Origin: Paenibacillus ginsengihumi DSM 21568
GTDB lineage: Bacteria; Bacillota; Bacilli; Paenibacillales; NBRC-103111
NCBI RefSeq assembly: GCF_000380965.1
Contig: NZ_KB905578.1
Span: 1-60,620, forward strand
DNA: 60,620 nt
Direction: 5' to 3'
Positions 1 to 9,147 of the stretch are shown here, in pieces. Both the position numbers and the translations under genes were made by a program. The notes beneath the pieces were generated by a model. That model did no database searches. It worked only from the letters and a program-made list of their open reading frames with translations, and was not told the DNA's origin. Within the stretch, counting starts at the first letter, position 1. Every line of letters begins with the position of its first letter.

Positions 1-12
1 AGTGAATCAGCA

Positions 13-201
13 AATGTTGTATTTTGTACAACAAAAACGGGGAAATATACCGCTCTAGCGGCCTAATGTTGTAGAAAGTGCAACATTTCGGGCGATGTTC
101 CCGGGTTTGCAGCCAAACGCGCCCAAATTGTTGCACAAAGTGCAATATTTCTCTGCCTCCTGTACGTAGGATGAGGGAAATGTTGCATTTTTTGCAACAT
201 T
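13..201. repeat. Array of four phased palindromes
   Basis: Four related palindromes lie at 15-33, 65-87, 127-149 and 179-201. The best copies have arms AATGTTG and CAACATT around a 5-9 base centre; the first is TGTTGTA/TACAACA and the third is imperfect. Their centres are near 24, 76, 138 and 190, so spacings are 52, 62 and 52 bp, close to 5, 6 and 5 helical turns. They could be operator sites for a dimeric regulator of a gene left of the window, or an intergenic repeat family. The binding protein is unknown. Confidence 0.75.
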
Positions 202-246
202 CGTCGCCCAATGCTCGGTTGTGCCCGGGAAGGTCAGCCCTAATAT

Positions 247-319
247 GAAGTTTGCATGGTCAGGGGAGTTTCAGCGGCTAAAGAGAAGTTTGCACGGTCA
301 GGCGAGGTTCGGCGGCTAA
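247..319. repeat. 35-bp tandem direct repeat, two copies
   Basis: Copy one is 247-281 and copy two 285-319, with a period of 38 bp and about five differences. Both start GAAGTTTGCA and end GCGGCTAA. A related AGCGGCCTAA lies at 57-66 inside the palindrome array, so 13-319 may be one degenerate repeat family. No open reading frame of interest covers it. Confidence 0.7.
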
Positions 320-346
320 CCGATGACGAGCGCTTTCGTCATCGGT
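319..346. other. Perfect 11-bp hairpin, possible weak terminator
   Basis: ACCGATGACGA (319-329) pairs perfectly with TCGTCATCGGT (336-346) around a six-base loop. A short T-tract appears only about 17 bases later, so this is not a canonical intrinsic terminator. It could close a transcript from the left, or belong to the adjacent repeats. Confidence 0.5.
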
Positions 347-461
347 CTTCATCTTCGGCGAATTTTTCAAGACAGGGCGCTTGAAAGTTCCTCGCCATTA
401 CATGAATCCAGCGGCTTCGACGCATAATATGGACAGCTTAAACAAACGTTTTGCGACCCAC

Positions 462-489
462 TTGCATTTCTAAGCAAATTTGCTATAAT
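462..489 (+). promoter_or_regulatory. Sigma-A type promoter of the ctsR operon
   Basis: TTGCAT (462-467) and TATAAT (484-489) are separated by 16 bp. The predicted start near 496 falls directly at the CtsR operator, as expected for a CtsR-repressed promoter. It implies an untranslated leader of about 250 nt before ctsR. Confidence 0.8.
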
Positions 490-497
490 GAACTTAA

Positions 498-526
498 AGT
501 CAAAGAAAGTCAAAGTCAATTTGACT
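498..526 (+). promoter_or_regulatory. Extended CtsR operator
   Basis: AGTCAAA-GAA-AGTCAAA at 498-514 matches the CtsR box (RGTCAAA-NAN-RGTCAAA) exactly. A third heptad AGTCAAT (514-520) and a fourth AGTCAAA on the minus strand (520-526) adjoin it; 514-526 is a 13-bp palindrome. The site sits on the expected transcription start, so bound CtsR would block RNA polymerase and autoregulate the operon. Confidence 0.88.
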
Positions 527-530
527 GATT

Positions 531-634
531 GTTTCGTCATTTGACGATAATACGGGTAGTTGCGCCATTTGACGATAATCGGATAGTTTCGTCTTTTGAC
601 GATCATACTGGTTATTTCGCCTTATAGCGAGAAT
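531..634 (+). repeat. Four tandem 27-28 bp hairpin units in the ctsR leader
   Basis: Units begin at 531, 559, 586 and 614. Each carries a short inverted repeat: TCGTC/GACGA in units 1 and 3, a degenerate form in unit 2, and TCGC/GCGA in unit 4. They lie between the ctsR operator and the gene, so they would be transcribed as a chain of small stem-loops. On the minus strand units 1 to 3 contain CGTCAAA, close to a CtsR half-site. Function unknown. Confidence 0.65.
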
Positions 635-743
635 GATGGATGGATACAGCACTTGGCATTGCCATACGCGGAATGTAAAGAGCCTTCGAACAAGAATCCA
701 TTTCATCGGTCATCAATTCGTTTAAGCAATTGGAGGGTCCTTG

Positions 744-1205
744 ATGCGCAATGTTTCAGAAATCATCGAGCAGTATCTGAAGCAGATTTTGCAGCATAGT
801 CCCGATGGTATCATTGAAATTCAGCGCAATGAGTTGGCCGATCAATTCAACTGTGTGCCTTCCCAGATCAATTACGTGATCAGCACTAGGTTTACGCTGG
901 AGAAGGGATACGTTGTAGAGAGCAAACGAGGCGGCGGCGGATATATCCGCATTCAAAAGATTGAGCTGAATTCTCACAAAGCGGTATTGGATCACATCTT
1001 TCAGACGATTGGCAATAATATCGATCAGAACACTTCCGAAGGCTTGATTTATTCGCTCAAGGAAAGAGGATATTTGAGCGCCAGGGAAGCAGCCCTGATG
1101 AAAGCCGCGGTATCCCGCGACGTGCTGAAGCTCAAATTGCCGCTCCGCGACGAGGTCAGAGCCGGCCTGCTCAAGGCGATGCTGGTCTCATTGCTTACCA
1201 AATAA
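744..1205 (+). CDS. ctsR: CtsR, transcriptional repressor of class III stress genes
   Basis: CtsR is a dimeric winged-helix repressor of clp genes in low-GC Gram-positives. The 153-residue product has the family's N-terminal helix (NVSEIIEQYL), the DNA-binding region with CVPSQINYVI, and the Gly-rich wing ESKRGGGGYIRI near residue 60. The C-terminal part is the region targeted by McsB arginine phosphorylation and ClpCP degradation. ATG 744 is chosen over in-frame TTG 741 because GGAGGG (732-737) is then correctly spaced. It is the first gene of ctsR-mcsA-mcsB-clpC and represses its own promoter through the operator at 498-526. Confidence 0.97.
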   Translation: MRNVSEIIEQYLKQILQHSPDGIIEIQRNELADQFNCVPSQINYVISTRFTLEKGYVVESKRGGGGYIRIQKIELNSHKAVLDHIFQTIGNNIDQNTSEGLIYSLKERGYLSAREAALMKAAVSRDVLKLKLPLRDEVRAGLLKAMLVSLLTK

Positions 1206-1281
1206 ACCGCGTAAACCGCGGGTCATGGCTCACAGCGTCAACAAAGGGCTCATTCCCAAAGGGCCATAAGGAGGGACACGA

Positions 1282-1800
1282 ATGCTCTGTCAAGAATGCG
1301 GCAAGAAGCAGGCAACGCTTCATTTTACCAAGATTCTCAATGGAGAGAAAACGGAGTTCCACATTTGCGAAAGCTGCGCCAGAGAGAAGGGAGAACTGAT
1401 ACCGGGAACACCCAACGGCTTTTCCATTCACAACCTGCTCTCGGGACTGCTTGATTTCGATCCGGCCGCGCATAGCTCCGTTGCCAACAAAGTACAGCCG
1501 ACGCGCTGCGAGCATTGCGGATTAACGTATACGCAGTTCAGCAAAGTAGGGCGGTTTGGCTGCAGCCATTGTTACCAGTATTTCGGGGAAAGGCTGGACC
1601 CTTTGTTCAAAAGAGTGCACGGCAATACCGTACATGTCGGGAAGGTGCCGAAGCGCTCCGGCGGGATGATCAAATTCAAGCGGGAGCTGGATGATTTGAA
1701 GAAAGAGCTTCAGCGGCGCATCGAAAATGAAGAGTTTGAACAAGCCGCGCTGCTCAGAGACCGCATCAGGGAGATAGAGAGGAAAGTTTCCGAAGGATAG
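1282..1800 (+). CDS. mcsA: McsA, zinc-binding activator of the McsB arginine kinase
   Basis: A 172-residue protein with paired CxxC motifs: CQECG at the N-terminus, CESCA near residue 32, then CEHCG and CSHCY near 74 and 93. These are typical zinc-binding sites of McsA. The C-terminus has a UvrB/UvrC-like motif (FEQAALLRDRIREIE) that can contact Clp partners. McsA stimulates McsB and helps inactivate CtsR under heat or thiol stress; loss of zinc by oxidation is the known switch in the family. GGAGG lies eight bases before ATG 1282. It follows ctsR by 76 bp in the same operon. Confidence 0.96.
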   Translation: MLCQECGKKQATLHFTKILNGEKTEFHICESCAREKGELIPGTPNGFSIHNLLSGLLDFDPAAHSSVANKVQPTRCEHCGLTYTQFSKVGRFGCSHCYQYFGERLDPLFKRVHGNTVHVGKVPKRSGGMIKFKRELDDLKKELQRRIENEEFEQAALLRDRIREIERKVSEG

Positions 1801-1857
1801 CCTGGAAAAGCGAAGGCGTTAGGCAAACCCGGATGTTCGCGAGGGAGGAGTAGGCAT

Positions 1858-2937
1858 ATGGCAGAAACGGATCGTTTTACAAGAAATGCGTTAAGCGACT
1901 GGATGAAGGGCGAAGGTCCCGAATCCGATATCGTCATTAGCAGCAGAATCCGCATTGCCCGCAATTTGCAATCATATCCGTTTCCGATGCTGGCGACCAA
2001 TCAACAGTCGAAGGAAGTGCTTGCCAAAGTTGCGAACCTGTTATCGAATGAGGATTTGTCGGAAATCAGCCGGTTTACGCTGCTGCCGCTGAGCGAGCTG
2101 AGCGAGCTGGAGAAGAAAGTGCTTGTCGAGAAGCATCTGATCAGTCCGGCGCTGGCCAACGAATCGCGCAACGGGGCTATTATCCTCAGCGATAATGAGT
2201 CGATTGGCATTATGGTGAATGAAGAAGACCATTTGCGAATACAATGCTTGTGCCCTGGCTTTCAAATTAAAGAAGCGTGGGATTTGGCCAGCCGGATCGA
2301 CGACATTTTTGAAACGCAGCTTGATTATGCCTTTGACGAAAAGAGAGGGTATTTGACCAGCTGCCCGACGAATGTGGGCACAGGCATTCGAGCCTCGGTG
2401 ATGCTGCATCTGCCGGCGCTCGTATTGACGCAGCAAATTAACCGCATTTTGTCGGCTATCACGCAAGTGGGCCTGACGGTCAGAGGAATTTACGGAGAAG
2501 GCAGCGAGGCGCTGGGCAATCTGTTTCAAATTTCCAACCAAATCACGCTTGGGCAGTCCGAGGATGAGATTATCGACAATCTGTACAGCGTCGTCCGGCA
2601 AATTATCGGGCACGAAAGGGCGGCGCGGCAGCGGCTCATTCAAGAGACCAAGGTCAAAATTTTCGACCGGGTCAGCCGCTCATACGGCACGCTTTCCTAC
2701 GCGGGAATCATGGATTCCAAGGAAGCGGCCCAGCGTCTGTCCGACGTGCGCTTGGGCATCGATCTGGGCTTTATTCGCAATGTGAGCACCCGGACGCTTA
2801 ACGAGCTGCTGGTGATGACGCAGCCCGGATTTTTGCAGCAGTCGGCAGGAGATAAGCTGACGCCCGAAGAAAGAGACATAAGGAGAGCGCAGCTCATTCG
2901 AGAAAAGCTGTCTCGTCCTACCGGCAACGAACATTAA
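1858..2937 (+). CDS. mcsB: McsB, protein arginine kinase
   Basis: A 359-residue member of the phosphagen-kinase fold that phosphorylates arginine side chains in proteins, marking them for ClpCP. Visible family signatures are SSRIRIARNL near residue 30, the catalytic CPTNVGTGIRASV near 170, and RGIYGEGSEALGNLFQ near 210. It uses McsA as activator, and CtsR and aggregated proteins as substrates. The length is normal and the frame intact. ATG 1858 follows GAGGAG. Its stop is 21 bp from the clpC start, which indicates coupled expression. Confidence 0.97.
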   Translation: MAETDRFTRNALSDWMKGEGPESDIVISSRIRIARNLQSYPFPMLATNQQSKEVLAKVANLLSNEDLSEISRFTLLPLSELSELEKKVLVEKHLISPALANESRNGAIILSDNESIGIMVNEEDHLRIQCLCPGFQIKEAWDLASRIDDIFETQLDYAFDEKRGYLTSCPTNVGTGIRASVMLHLPALVLTQQINRILSAITQVGLTVRGIYGEGSEALGNLFQISNQITLGQSEDEIIDNLYSVVRQIIGHERAARQRLIQETKVKIFDRVSRSYGTLSYAGIMDSKEAAQRLSDVRLGIDLGFIRNVSTRTLNELLVMTQPGFLQQSAGDKLTPEERDIRRAQLIREKLSRPTGNEH

Positions 2938-2958
2938 TCCACTTTGGAGGTGTTACTC

Positions 2959-5409
2959 ATGATGTTTGGCAGATTTACGGAACGCGCGCAAAAAGTGCTG
3001 TCACTCGCTCAAGAGGAAGCCGTAAGGCTGGGACATAACAATATCGGCACAGAGCATATTTTGCTCGGATTGATTCGCGAAGGCGAAGGAATTGCCGCCA
3101 AAGCGCTGATTGCGCTGGGACTGGGCCTGGAGAAAATTCAGGACGAGGTCGAATCGCTGATCGGCCGCGGACAAGAGCAGCCAACGAATATCGCATATAC
3201 GCCGCGCGCAAAAAAGGTCATTGAGCTGTCTATGGACGAGGCGCGCAAGCTTGGACATACTTATGTAGGCACAGAGCATATTTTGCTCGGATTGATTCGC
3301 GAAGGCGAAGGGGTTGCGGCCCGCGTCCTGAACAACCTGGGCGTAAGCCTGAATAAGGCGCGGCAGCAAGTGCTGCAGCTGCTTGGCAGCAGCGAGGTGG
3401 TGTCCAGCAATCATGGTAACACCGCCAATGTCAGCACGCCGACACTGGACAGCCTGGCCCGCGATTTGACGGCCATCGCCAAAGAGGGCAACCTCGATCC
3501 GGTGATCGGGCGCAGCAAAGAGATCGAGCGTGTCATTCAAGTGCTCAGCCGCCGCACCAAAAACAACCCGGTGCTCATCGGCGAGCCTGGCGTCGGCAAG
3601 ACGGCGATCGCCGAAGGACTGGCGCAAAAAATTATCGCCAACGAAATTCCCGAGACGCTTCGCGACAAGCGCGTCATGACGCTCGATATGGGCTCGGTCG
3701 TGGCGGGCACGAAGTATCGCGGCGAATTTGAAGACCGCCTGAAAAAAATTATGGATGAAATTCGTCAAGCCGGCAATATCATTCTGTTCATCGACGAGCT
3801 GCATACGCTGATCGGCGCCGGCGGCGCGGAAGGGGCAATCGACGCCTCCAACATTTTGAAGCCGGCCTTGGCTCGCGGCGAGCTGCAGTGCATCGGGGCG
3901 ACGACGCTTGACGAGTACCGCAAATATATCGAAAAAGACGCTGCGCTGGAACGCCGCTTCCAGCCGATTACGGTCGATCAGCCGACGCCGGAAGAGGCGA
4001 TCCAAATTTTGATGGGGCTGCGCGACCGCTACGAGGCGCATCACCGCGTCAAAATTACAGACGAAGCGATCGAGCAGGCGGTGCGGCTGTCGGACCGCTA
4101 CATTACCGACCGGTTCCTGCCGGATAAGGCGATCGACCTGATCGACGAGGCCAGCTCCAAGGTAAGGCTTCGCTCGTATACGGTGCCGCCGGATCTGAAG
4201 AAGCTCGAAAGCCGGCTGGAGGATATCCGCAAAGAGAAGGATGCGGCCGTCCAAAGCCAGGAATTCGAGAAGGCGGCATCGCTGCGCGACACCGAGCAGA
4301 AGATTCGCGAAGAATTGGAATCGACGCGCAACGAATGGAAGGAAAAGCAGGGGCGCACCGATTCCGAGGTGACGCCGGACGATATCGCACAAATCGTGAC
4401 GAGCTGGACCGGCATTCCGGTGGTGAAGCTGGTCGAGGAAGAGACCGACCGCTTGCTGAAGATGGAAGAAATTTTGCATGACCGCGTCATCGGCCAGGAA
4501 GAAGCCGTCAAGGCGGTCAGCCGGGCGATTCGTCGGGCGAGAGCCGGCCTGAAAGATCCGAAGCGCCCGATGGGCTCGTTCATCTTCCTTGGTCCGACGG
4601 GCGTCGGTAAGACGGAATTGGCCCGCGCGCTGGCCGAGGCGATGTTTGGAGACGAAAACTCCGTCGTCCGCATCGACATGTCGGAATATATGGAGAAGCA
4701 TTCGACTTCGCGGCTTGTCGGGGCGCCTCCCGGATACGTCGGATACGAAGAAGGCGGCCAGCTCACCGAGAAGGTTCGCCGCAAGCCATACTCCGTCGTG
4801 CTGCTGGACGAGATCGAGAAGGCGCATCCGGAAGTGTTCAACATTTTGCTTCAAGTGCTGGAGGACGGCCGGCTGACCGATTCCAAAGGCCGCACCGTCG
4901 ACTTCCGCAACACGCTGATCATTATGACGTCGAACGTCGGCGCGGATACGATCAAGAAAAATTCGACGCTGGGCTTCACCGCTTCGAATGATTCCGAGCG
5001 CGACTACAACAACATGAAGGATAAAGTGATGGGCGAGCTCAAGAAGAGCTTCCGTCCGGAGTTCCTGAACCGGATCGATGAAATCATCGTCTTCCACTCG
5101 CTGGAGGAGAAGCACATCGCCGAGATCGTCGCGCTGATGGCCGACGAGCTGCGCAAGCGGCTGAAGGACCAAAACGTCGATTTCATCCTGACGGACAAAG
5201 CGAAGGCCTTCCTGGCGAAAGAGGGCTTCGATCCGACCTTCGGGGCCAGACCGCTGCGCCGGGCGATCCAGAAGCATATCGAGGACCGCTTGTCCGAAGA
5301 GCTGCTGCGCGGCAACATTTCCAAGGGAGACCATCTGATCATCGACGAGCAGGATGGCGAGCTGACCGTCAAACGAACGGAGGAAGTGCCGGCAGGGTCA
5401 GTTGAATAA
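2959..5409 (+). CDS. clpC: ClpC, AAA+ unfoldase of the ClpCP protease
   Basis: A HSP100 ATPase that unfolds McsB-marked or MecA-delivered proteins and feeds them to ClpP. The 816-residue product has two N-terminal Clp repeats (residues about 1-140), Walker A GEPGVGKT near 208 in D1, a UVR motif and M-domain near 420-470, and Walker A GPTGVGKT near 544 in D2. ATG 2959 fits GGAGGTG (2946-2952); upstream in-frame TTG 2944 overlaps that SD. The two N-repeats share a 44-nt identical stretch. It is the last gene of the CtsR operon, closed by the terminator at 5427. Confidence 0.98.
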   Translation: MMFGRFTERAQKVLSLAQEEAVRLGHNNIGTEHILLGLIREGEGIAAKALIALGLGLEKIQDEVESLIGRGQEQPTNIAYTPRAKKVIELSMDEARKLGHTYVGTEHILLGLIREGEGVAARVLNNLGVSLNKARQQVLQLLGSSEVVSSNHGNTANVSTPTLDSLARDLTAIAKEGNLDPVIGRSKEIERVIQVLSRRTKNNPVLIGEPGVGKTAIAEGLAQKIIANEIPETLRDKRVMTLDMGSVVAGTKYRGEFEDRLKKIMDEIRQAGNIILFIDELHTLIGAGGAEGAIDASNILKPALARGELQCIGATTLDEYRKYIEKDAALERRFQPITVDQPTPEEAIQILMGLRDRYEAHHRVKITDEAIEQAVRLSDRYITDRFLPDKAIDLIDEASSKVRLRSYTVPPDLKKLESRLEDIRKEKDAAVQSQEFEKAASLRDTEQKIREELESTRNEWKEKQGRTDSEVTPDDIAQIVTSWTGIPVVKLVEEETDRLLKMEEILHDRVIGQEEAVKAVSRAIRRARAGLKDPKRPMGSFIFLGPTGVGKTELARALAEAMFGDENSVVRIDMSEYMEKHSTSRLVGAPPGYVGYEEGGQLTEKVRRKPYSVVLLDEIEKAHPEVFNILLQVLEDGRLTDSKGRTVDFRNTLIIMTSNVGADTIKKNSTLGFTASNDSERDYNNMKDKVMGELKKSFRPEFLNRIDEIIVFHSLEEKHIAEIVALMADELRKRLKDQNVDFILTDKAKAFLAKEGFDPTFGARPLRRAIQKHIEDRLSEELLRGNISKGDHLIIDEQDGELTVKRTEEVPAGSVE

Positions 5410-5426
5410 ATCAGTTGAAATATAAG

Positions 5427-5452
5427 AAGGAGGCCGATGAGGCCTCCTTTTT
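5427..5452 (+). terminator. Intrinsic terminator after clpC
   Basis: AAGGAGGCC (5427-5435) pairs perfectly with GGCCTCCTT (5441-5449), followed by a T-run. It ends the ctsR operon and separates it from radA. Confidence 0.93.
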
Positions 5453-5572
5453 GCCGTCTTTGCCGTGCCAAGCAAGGGGAAGGCGGAAATCGCCGCACAA
5501 AGAGGTTTTCAAGACGAAGGGGACATGGTAAACTTTAGTATAGATGTCTATGACAAGTCAGGAGAAAGACGC

Positions 5573-6940
5573 ATGGCCAGGACGAAAACGAAGTTTTTTT
5601 GCCAGGAGTGCGGATACGAGGCTCCCAAATGGTTGGGGAAGTGTCCGGGCTGCCAGGCTTGGAATACGTTCGTGGAAGAATTGGATACGGGCGGCAAGTC
5701 TAATGGATACCATTCTTCTCTTGTGAGGACGAAAGAAAAAGCGGTTTCCATCATACATATAAAAGGCGGAGAAGAAGAGCGAATTGAGACCAGTATCAGG
5801 GAACTGAACCGGGTGCTGGGCGGCGGCATCGTGCCGGGTTCGCTCATTCTTGTCGGCGGCGATCCGGGAATCGGCAAATCGACGCTGCTGCTGCAAACGT
5901 CTCACGAGCTGACCAAGCGCGGCCTCAAGGTGCTGTATATTTCCGGAGAGGAATCGGTTCGCCAGACGAAGCTGCGCGCCGACCGGCTCCAGGCGGTATC
6001 GCCGCTCCTGTTCGTGCTGTGCGAGACGAACCTGGAGCATATCGAAGCGGCGATTGATGAGATCGAGCCCGACTTTTTGGTCATCGACTCGATTCAGACC
6101 GTATATCATTCAGCCGTTGCTTCCGCGCCGGGCAGCGTATCGCAGGTGCGCGAGTGCACGGGGCATTTTATGCGCTTAGCCAAAATAAAGGGAATTGCAA
6201 CGGTCCTAGTTGGCCATGTTACTAAAGAAGGAGCGATTGCCGGACCGCGGCTGCTTGAGCATATGGTCGATTGCGTGCTGTATTTCGAAGGAGAACGGCA
6301 TCATTCGTACCGGCTGCTGAGAGCGGTGAAGAACCGGTTCGGCTCGACCAACGAAATCGGCATTTTCGAGATGCGCGAAAGCGGTTTGACAGAGGTCACC
6401 AATCCGTCCGAGCTGTTCTTGTCCGAAAGGCCGCTCGGCGTGGCCGGATCGACGGTCGTGGCCAGCATGGAAGGAACCCGGCCCGTGCTGGTCGAGCTGC
6501 AGGCGCTCGTCTCCCAGACGAATTTTCCGTCTCCCCGCCGCATGGCGACAGGCTTCGACCACAACCGCTTGTCGCTGATCATCGCGGTGCTGGAGAAACG
6601 AATGGGCATGTTCCTGCAAAATCAAGACGCTTACTTGAATGTGGCGGGCGGCGTCAAGCTTGATGAGCCTGCTGTCGACCTGGCGGTGGCAGTCAGCATC
6701 GCCTCCAGCTTCCGAGAGCATCCGACCAGACCTTTCGATGTCGTCTTCGGGGAGGTCGGGCTGACCGGCGAGGTTCGCGGCGTCTCGCGCGCCGACCAGC
6801 GCGTGCGGGAGGCGGAGAAGCTTGGCTTCCAAAGGGTCATCCTTCCTGCCAAGAGCATGAAGGGCTGGAATCCTCCCCAGGGCATCGAGCTGATCGGCGT
6901 GAACACGGTCGCCGAGGCGCTGACTGCCGCATTAGGATAG
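5573..6940 (+). CDS. radA: RadA, DNA repair and recombination ATPase
   Basis: RadA (Sms) is a RecA-like hexameric helicase that processes recombination intermediates. The 455-residue product has an N-terminal zinc finger (C10, C13, C24, C27), Walker [10 protein letters not shown] at 96-104, the RadA-specific KNRFG motif near 252, and a C-terminal Lon-like domain. ATG 5573 is used because GGAGA ends seven bases before it and the protein then starts MARTKTKFF like homologues. The longer in-frame extension to 5465 lacks both. In B. subtilis RadA works next to and with DisA, as the gene order here suggests. Confidence 0.96.
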   Translation: MARTKTKFFCQECGYEAPKWLGKCPGCQAWNTFVEELDTGGKSNGYHSSLVRTKEKAVSIIHIKGGEEERIETSIRELNRVLGGGIVPGSLILVGGDPGIGKSTLLLQTSHELTKRGLKVLYISGEESVRQTKLRADRLQAVSPLLFVLCETNLEHIEAAIDEIEPDFLVIDSIQTVYHSAVASAPGSVSQVRECTGHFMRLAKIKGIATVLVGHVTKEGAIAGPRLLEHMVDCVLYFEGERHHSYRLLRAVKNRFGSTNEIGIFEMRESGLTEVTNPSELFLSERPLGVAGSTVVASMEGTRPVLVELQALVSQTNFPSPRRMATGFDHNRLSLIIAVLEKRMGMFLQNQDAYLNVAGGVKLDEPAVDLAVAVSIASSFREHPTRPFDVVFGEVGLTGEVRGVSRADQRVREAEKLGFQRVILPAKSMKGWNPPQGIELIGVNTVAEALTAALG

Positions 6941-7056
6941 TACGTATCAACAACACAAGGTTTTCAGACAAGGTGCATACAGAGCGGCCGAACGATAGCG
7001 ATCAGGCCGTCTCCTGAGGAACGCTTGGTCTGCAAACATCCGACTGGAGGCACAGC

Positions 7057-8139
7057 ATGAGCAAGGATGAAGCCAAACGGGAGGTTACGCTAAGCCAGCT
7101 GCTTCAGCTGGTCGCTCCCGGAACCCCTTTCCGCGAAGGGCTGGAGAATGTGTTGCGGGCCAAGACCGGCGGGCTGATTGTCGTAGGCTATAGTCCCGAG
7201 GTCATGGAGATTGTGGACGGAGGATTCTCGATCAACTGCGAGTTTACTCCGAATTATTTATATGAATTGGCCAAAATGGACGGCGCCATCATCTTGAGCG
7301 AGGATCTGCGCAGCATTCTATATGCCAATACGCAGCTCGTGCCCGATTCGACGATCCCTTCAACCGAGACAGGCATCCGTCACCGGACGGCGGAGCGCGT
7401 GGCCAAGCAGACGGGGAAGCTGGTCGTATCCATTTCCCAGCGGCGCAACGTCATCACCCTGTATCAAGGCAATTTGCGGTATGCGCTGAAAGATATCGGC
7501 GTTATTCTGACGAAAGCGAACCAGGCGATTCAGACGCTGGAGAAGTACAAGTCGGTGCTGGATCAAGCGCTCACCAATCTGGGAGCTTCCGAATTCGAGG
7601 AGCTGGTAACGCTTCATGACGTCACCGGCGTGATGATGCGCATCGAGATGGTGCTGCGGGTCAAGGCGGAAATCAAACGGTACATTAACGAGCTCGGCAA
7701 CGAAGGGCGCCTGATCAGCATGCAGCTGGAGGAGCTTGTCGGCAACACGGAGCAGGAAGCGCTGCTGCTGATCAAGGACTACATGCGCGAGCTGAACGAG
7801 GAGAAGATCAGGGAGCTGATGGGAGCGCTCAAGCGGCTGGCATCTGACGATATGCTCGACCACCCTCACATTGCCCGGCTGCTCGGATACCCGAACGCCT
7901 CTGGAAGCACCGAGGAAACGATTGCCCCGCGCGGTTATCGGGTGCTGCACAAGATCCCGCGGCTGCCTTCCGTCATTATTCAAAATCTTGTGGAGCGCTT
8001 TCAAGACTTGCCGCATCTGATGATGGCGACGATCGAAGAGCTCGACGACGTGGACGGCATCGGGGAAGTGCGAGCTCGCACGATCAAGGAAGGTTTGAAG
8101 CGAATCCAAGATCAGGTGCTCATTGACAGACATATCTAA
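7057..8139 (+). CDS. disA: DisA, DNA-integrity scanning diadenylate cyclase
   Basis: Makes cyclic di-AMP from two ATP while scanning DNA for branched structures, and delays sporulation when damage is found. The 360-residue protein carries the catalytic DGA (75-77) and RHR (108-110) motifs of the DAC domain, a helical linker, and a C-terminal helix-hairpin-helix DNA-binding domain ([14 protein letters not shown]). Length and motifs are complete, so it should be active. GGAGG precedes ATG 7057. Its 3' end contains the promoter of the next gene, pssA. Confidence 0.97.
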   Translation: MSKDEAKREVTLSQLLQLVAPGTPFREGLENVLRAKTGGLIVVGYSPEVMEIVDGGFSINCEFTPNYLYELAKMDGAIILSEDLRSILYANTQLVPDSTIPSTETGIRHRTAERVAKQTGKLVVSISQRRNVITLYQGNLRYALKDIGVILTKANQAIQTLEKYKSVLDQALTNLGASEFEELVTLHDVTGVMMRIEMVLRVKAEIKRYINELGNEGRLISMQLEELVGNTEQEALLLIKDYMRELNEEKIRELMGALKRLASDDMLDHPHIARLLGYPNASGSTEETIAPRGYRVLHKIPRLPSVIIQNLVERFQDLPHLMMATIEELDDVDGIGEVRARTIKEGLKRIQDQVLIDRHI

Positions 8140-8151
8140 CTTGCATACAAT
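8123..8151 (+). promoter_or_regulatory. Promoter of pssA inside the end of disA
   Basis: TTGACA (8123-8128) and TACAAT (8146-8151) are 17 bp apart, a near-consensus sigma-A promoter. The -35 box lies within the last codons of disA. It gives pssA expression independent of the radA-disA transcript. Confidence 0.75.
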
Positions 8152-8214
8152 CAGAGGGTAGCCTAAATAAGTAATCGGATTTAGGGTACAGTATAACCAG
8201 AGGTGGATTCTTAA

Positions 8215-8952
8215 ATGATAACCAAATCCCTTCCGAATATATTTACGATAGGCAATCTGTTCCTCGGTATCATCTCAATTATTCTCGTGTTTAACAATAA
8301 TCAAGAACTGGCGGCTATTATGGTCATCGTAGCGATGCTGCTCGACGGCCTGGACGGACGGGTGGCCCGGGCGCTCAACGCGCAGAGCGAGTTCGGCAAA
8401 GAGCTGGATTCCTTGTCGGATGTCATTTCCTTTGGCGTGGCGCCAGCGTTCATCATGTATGTCACGGCTTTCACCGAGCTGAATGCGGCGGCAGCCTGGA
8501 TCGTGACCGCCATCTTCCCGATCTGCGGAGCGCTTCGTCTGGCCCGCTTCAATGTCGTAGCCGGGGTGCCGGGTTATTTCATCGGCCTGCCGATTCCGGC
8601 GGCCGGCGGCATGCTCTGCACGCTAGCGTTGTTCCATAGGGAACTGAATCCATACGTTCTGGTGTTTGCCACGCTGCTCTTGTCTTATTTGATGATCAGC
8701 ACGGTCAAATACCCGAATTTCAAGCGGGTCGGCATTCCGAAGGCGGCGATCTGGGTCACGCCATTCGTCGTCATCGCGGCGGTTGTGCTGGCCGTCATTT
8801 TCCCGGGCACGCTGTCCAAGATGATTTTCATTCCCCTGGTGCTCTATGCGCTGTACGGACTAAAAAAAAACGTTGACCGTCTTTCCCGCAGAAGGAGAAG
8901 ACGCAAGGAGCAGTCGCTGGAAGAGATGGAATCCAACAGCACGCCGTTGTGA
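8215..8952 (+). CDS. pssA: CDP-diacylglycerol-serine O-phosphatidyltransferase
   Basis: Makes phosphatidylserine, the precursor of phosphatidylethanolamine, from CDP-diacylglycerol and L-serine in the membrane. The 245-residue hydrophobic protein has the complete CDP-alcohol phosphatidyltransferase motif: D47-G48, A51-R52, G61, D65 and D69. Several membrane helices follow, and the C-terminus is basic (SRRRRRRKEQ). AGAGGTGG precedes ATG 8215. In B. subtilis this gene is not between disA and yacL, so its position here is a lineage difference. A terminator follows. Confidence 0.93.
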   Translation: MITKSLPNIFTIGNLFLGIISIILVFNNNQELAAIMVIVAMLLDGLDGRVARALNAQSEFGKELDSLSDVISFGVAPAFIMYVTAFTELNAAAAWIVTAIFPICGALRLARFNVVAGVPGYFIGLPIPAAGGMLCTLALFHRELNPYVLVFATLLLSYLMISTVKYPNFKRVGIPKAAIWVTPFVVIAAVVLAVIFPGTLSKMIFIPLVLYALYGLKKNVDRLSRRRRRRKEQSLEEMESNSTPL

Positions 8953-9002
8953 CGGCTTGCCTGGACCAGCGATTAATCGAATAATCAAAACGAGGAAGAA
9001 TG

Positions 9003-9053
9003 AAAAGCATTTATTTTCCTGCCGCAAGGATGTGGAAAATAATGCTTTTTTTT
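9003..9053 (+). terminator. Intrinsic terminator after pssA
   Basis: AAAAGCATTTATTTTCC (9003-9019) pairs with GGAAAATAATGCTTTT with one bulge, and eight T residues end the hairpin (9046-9053). Confidence 0.9.
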
Positions 9054-9147
9054 GTGCATCCGCCGCTTGAAGTGGATTAGAAAGCGAGCTTTTGGTTCAT
9101 AATGGTAAGGTGAGTGAAGGAAACAGGAGAGGCTGGAGGTGAAATCT

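Noticed and set aside
531..634. CRISPR-like array
   Set aside because: The 27-28 bp period leaves no room for spacers and there are no cas genes; it is a direct tandem repeat.
367..799. Small open frames before ctsR on both strands
   Set aside because: They cover promoter, operator and tandem repeats, and their products repeat short repeat-derived peptides.
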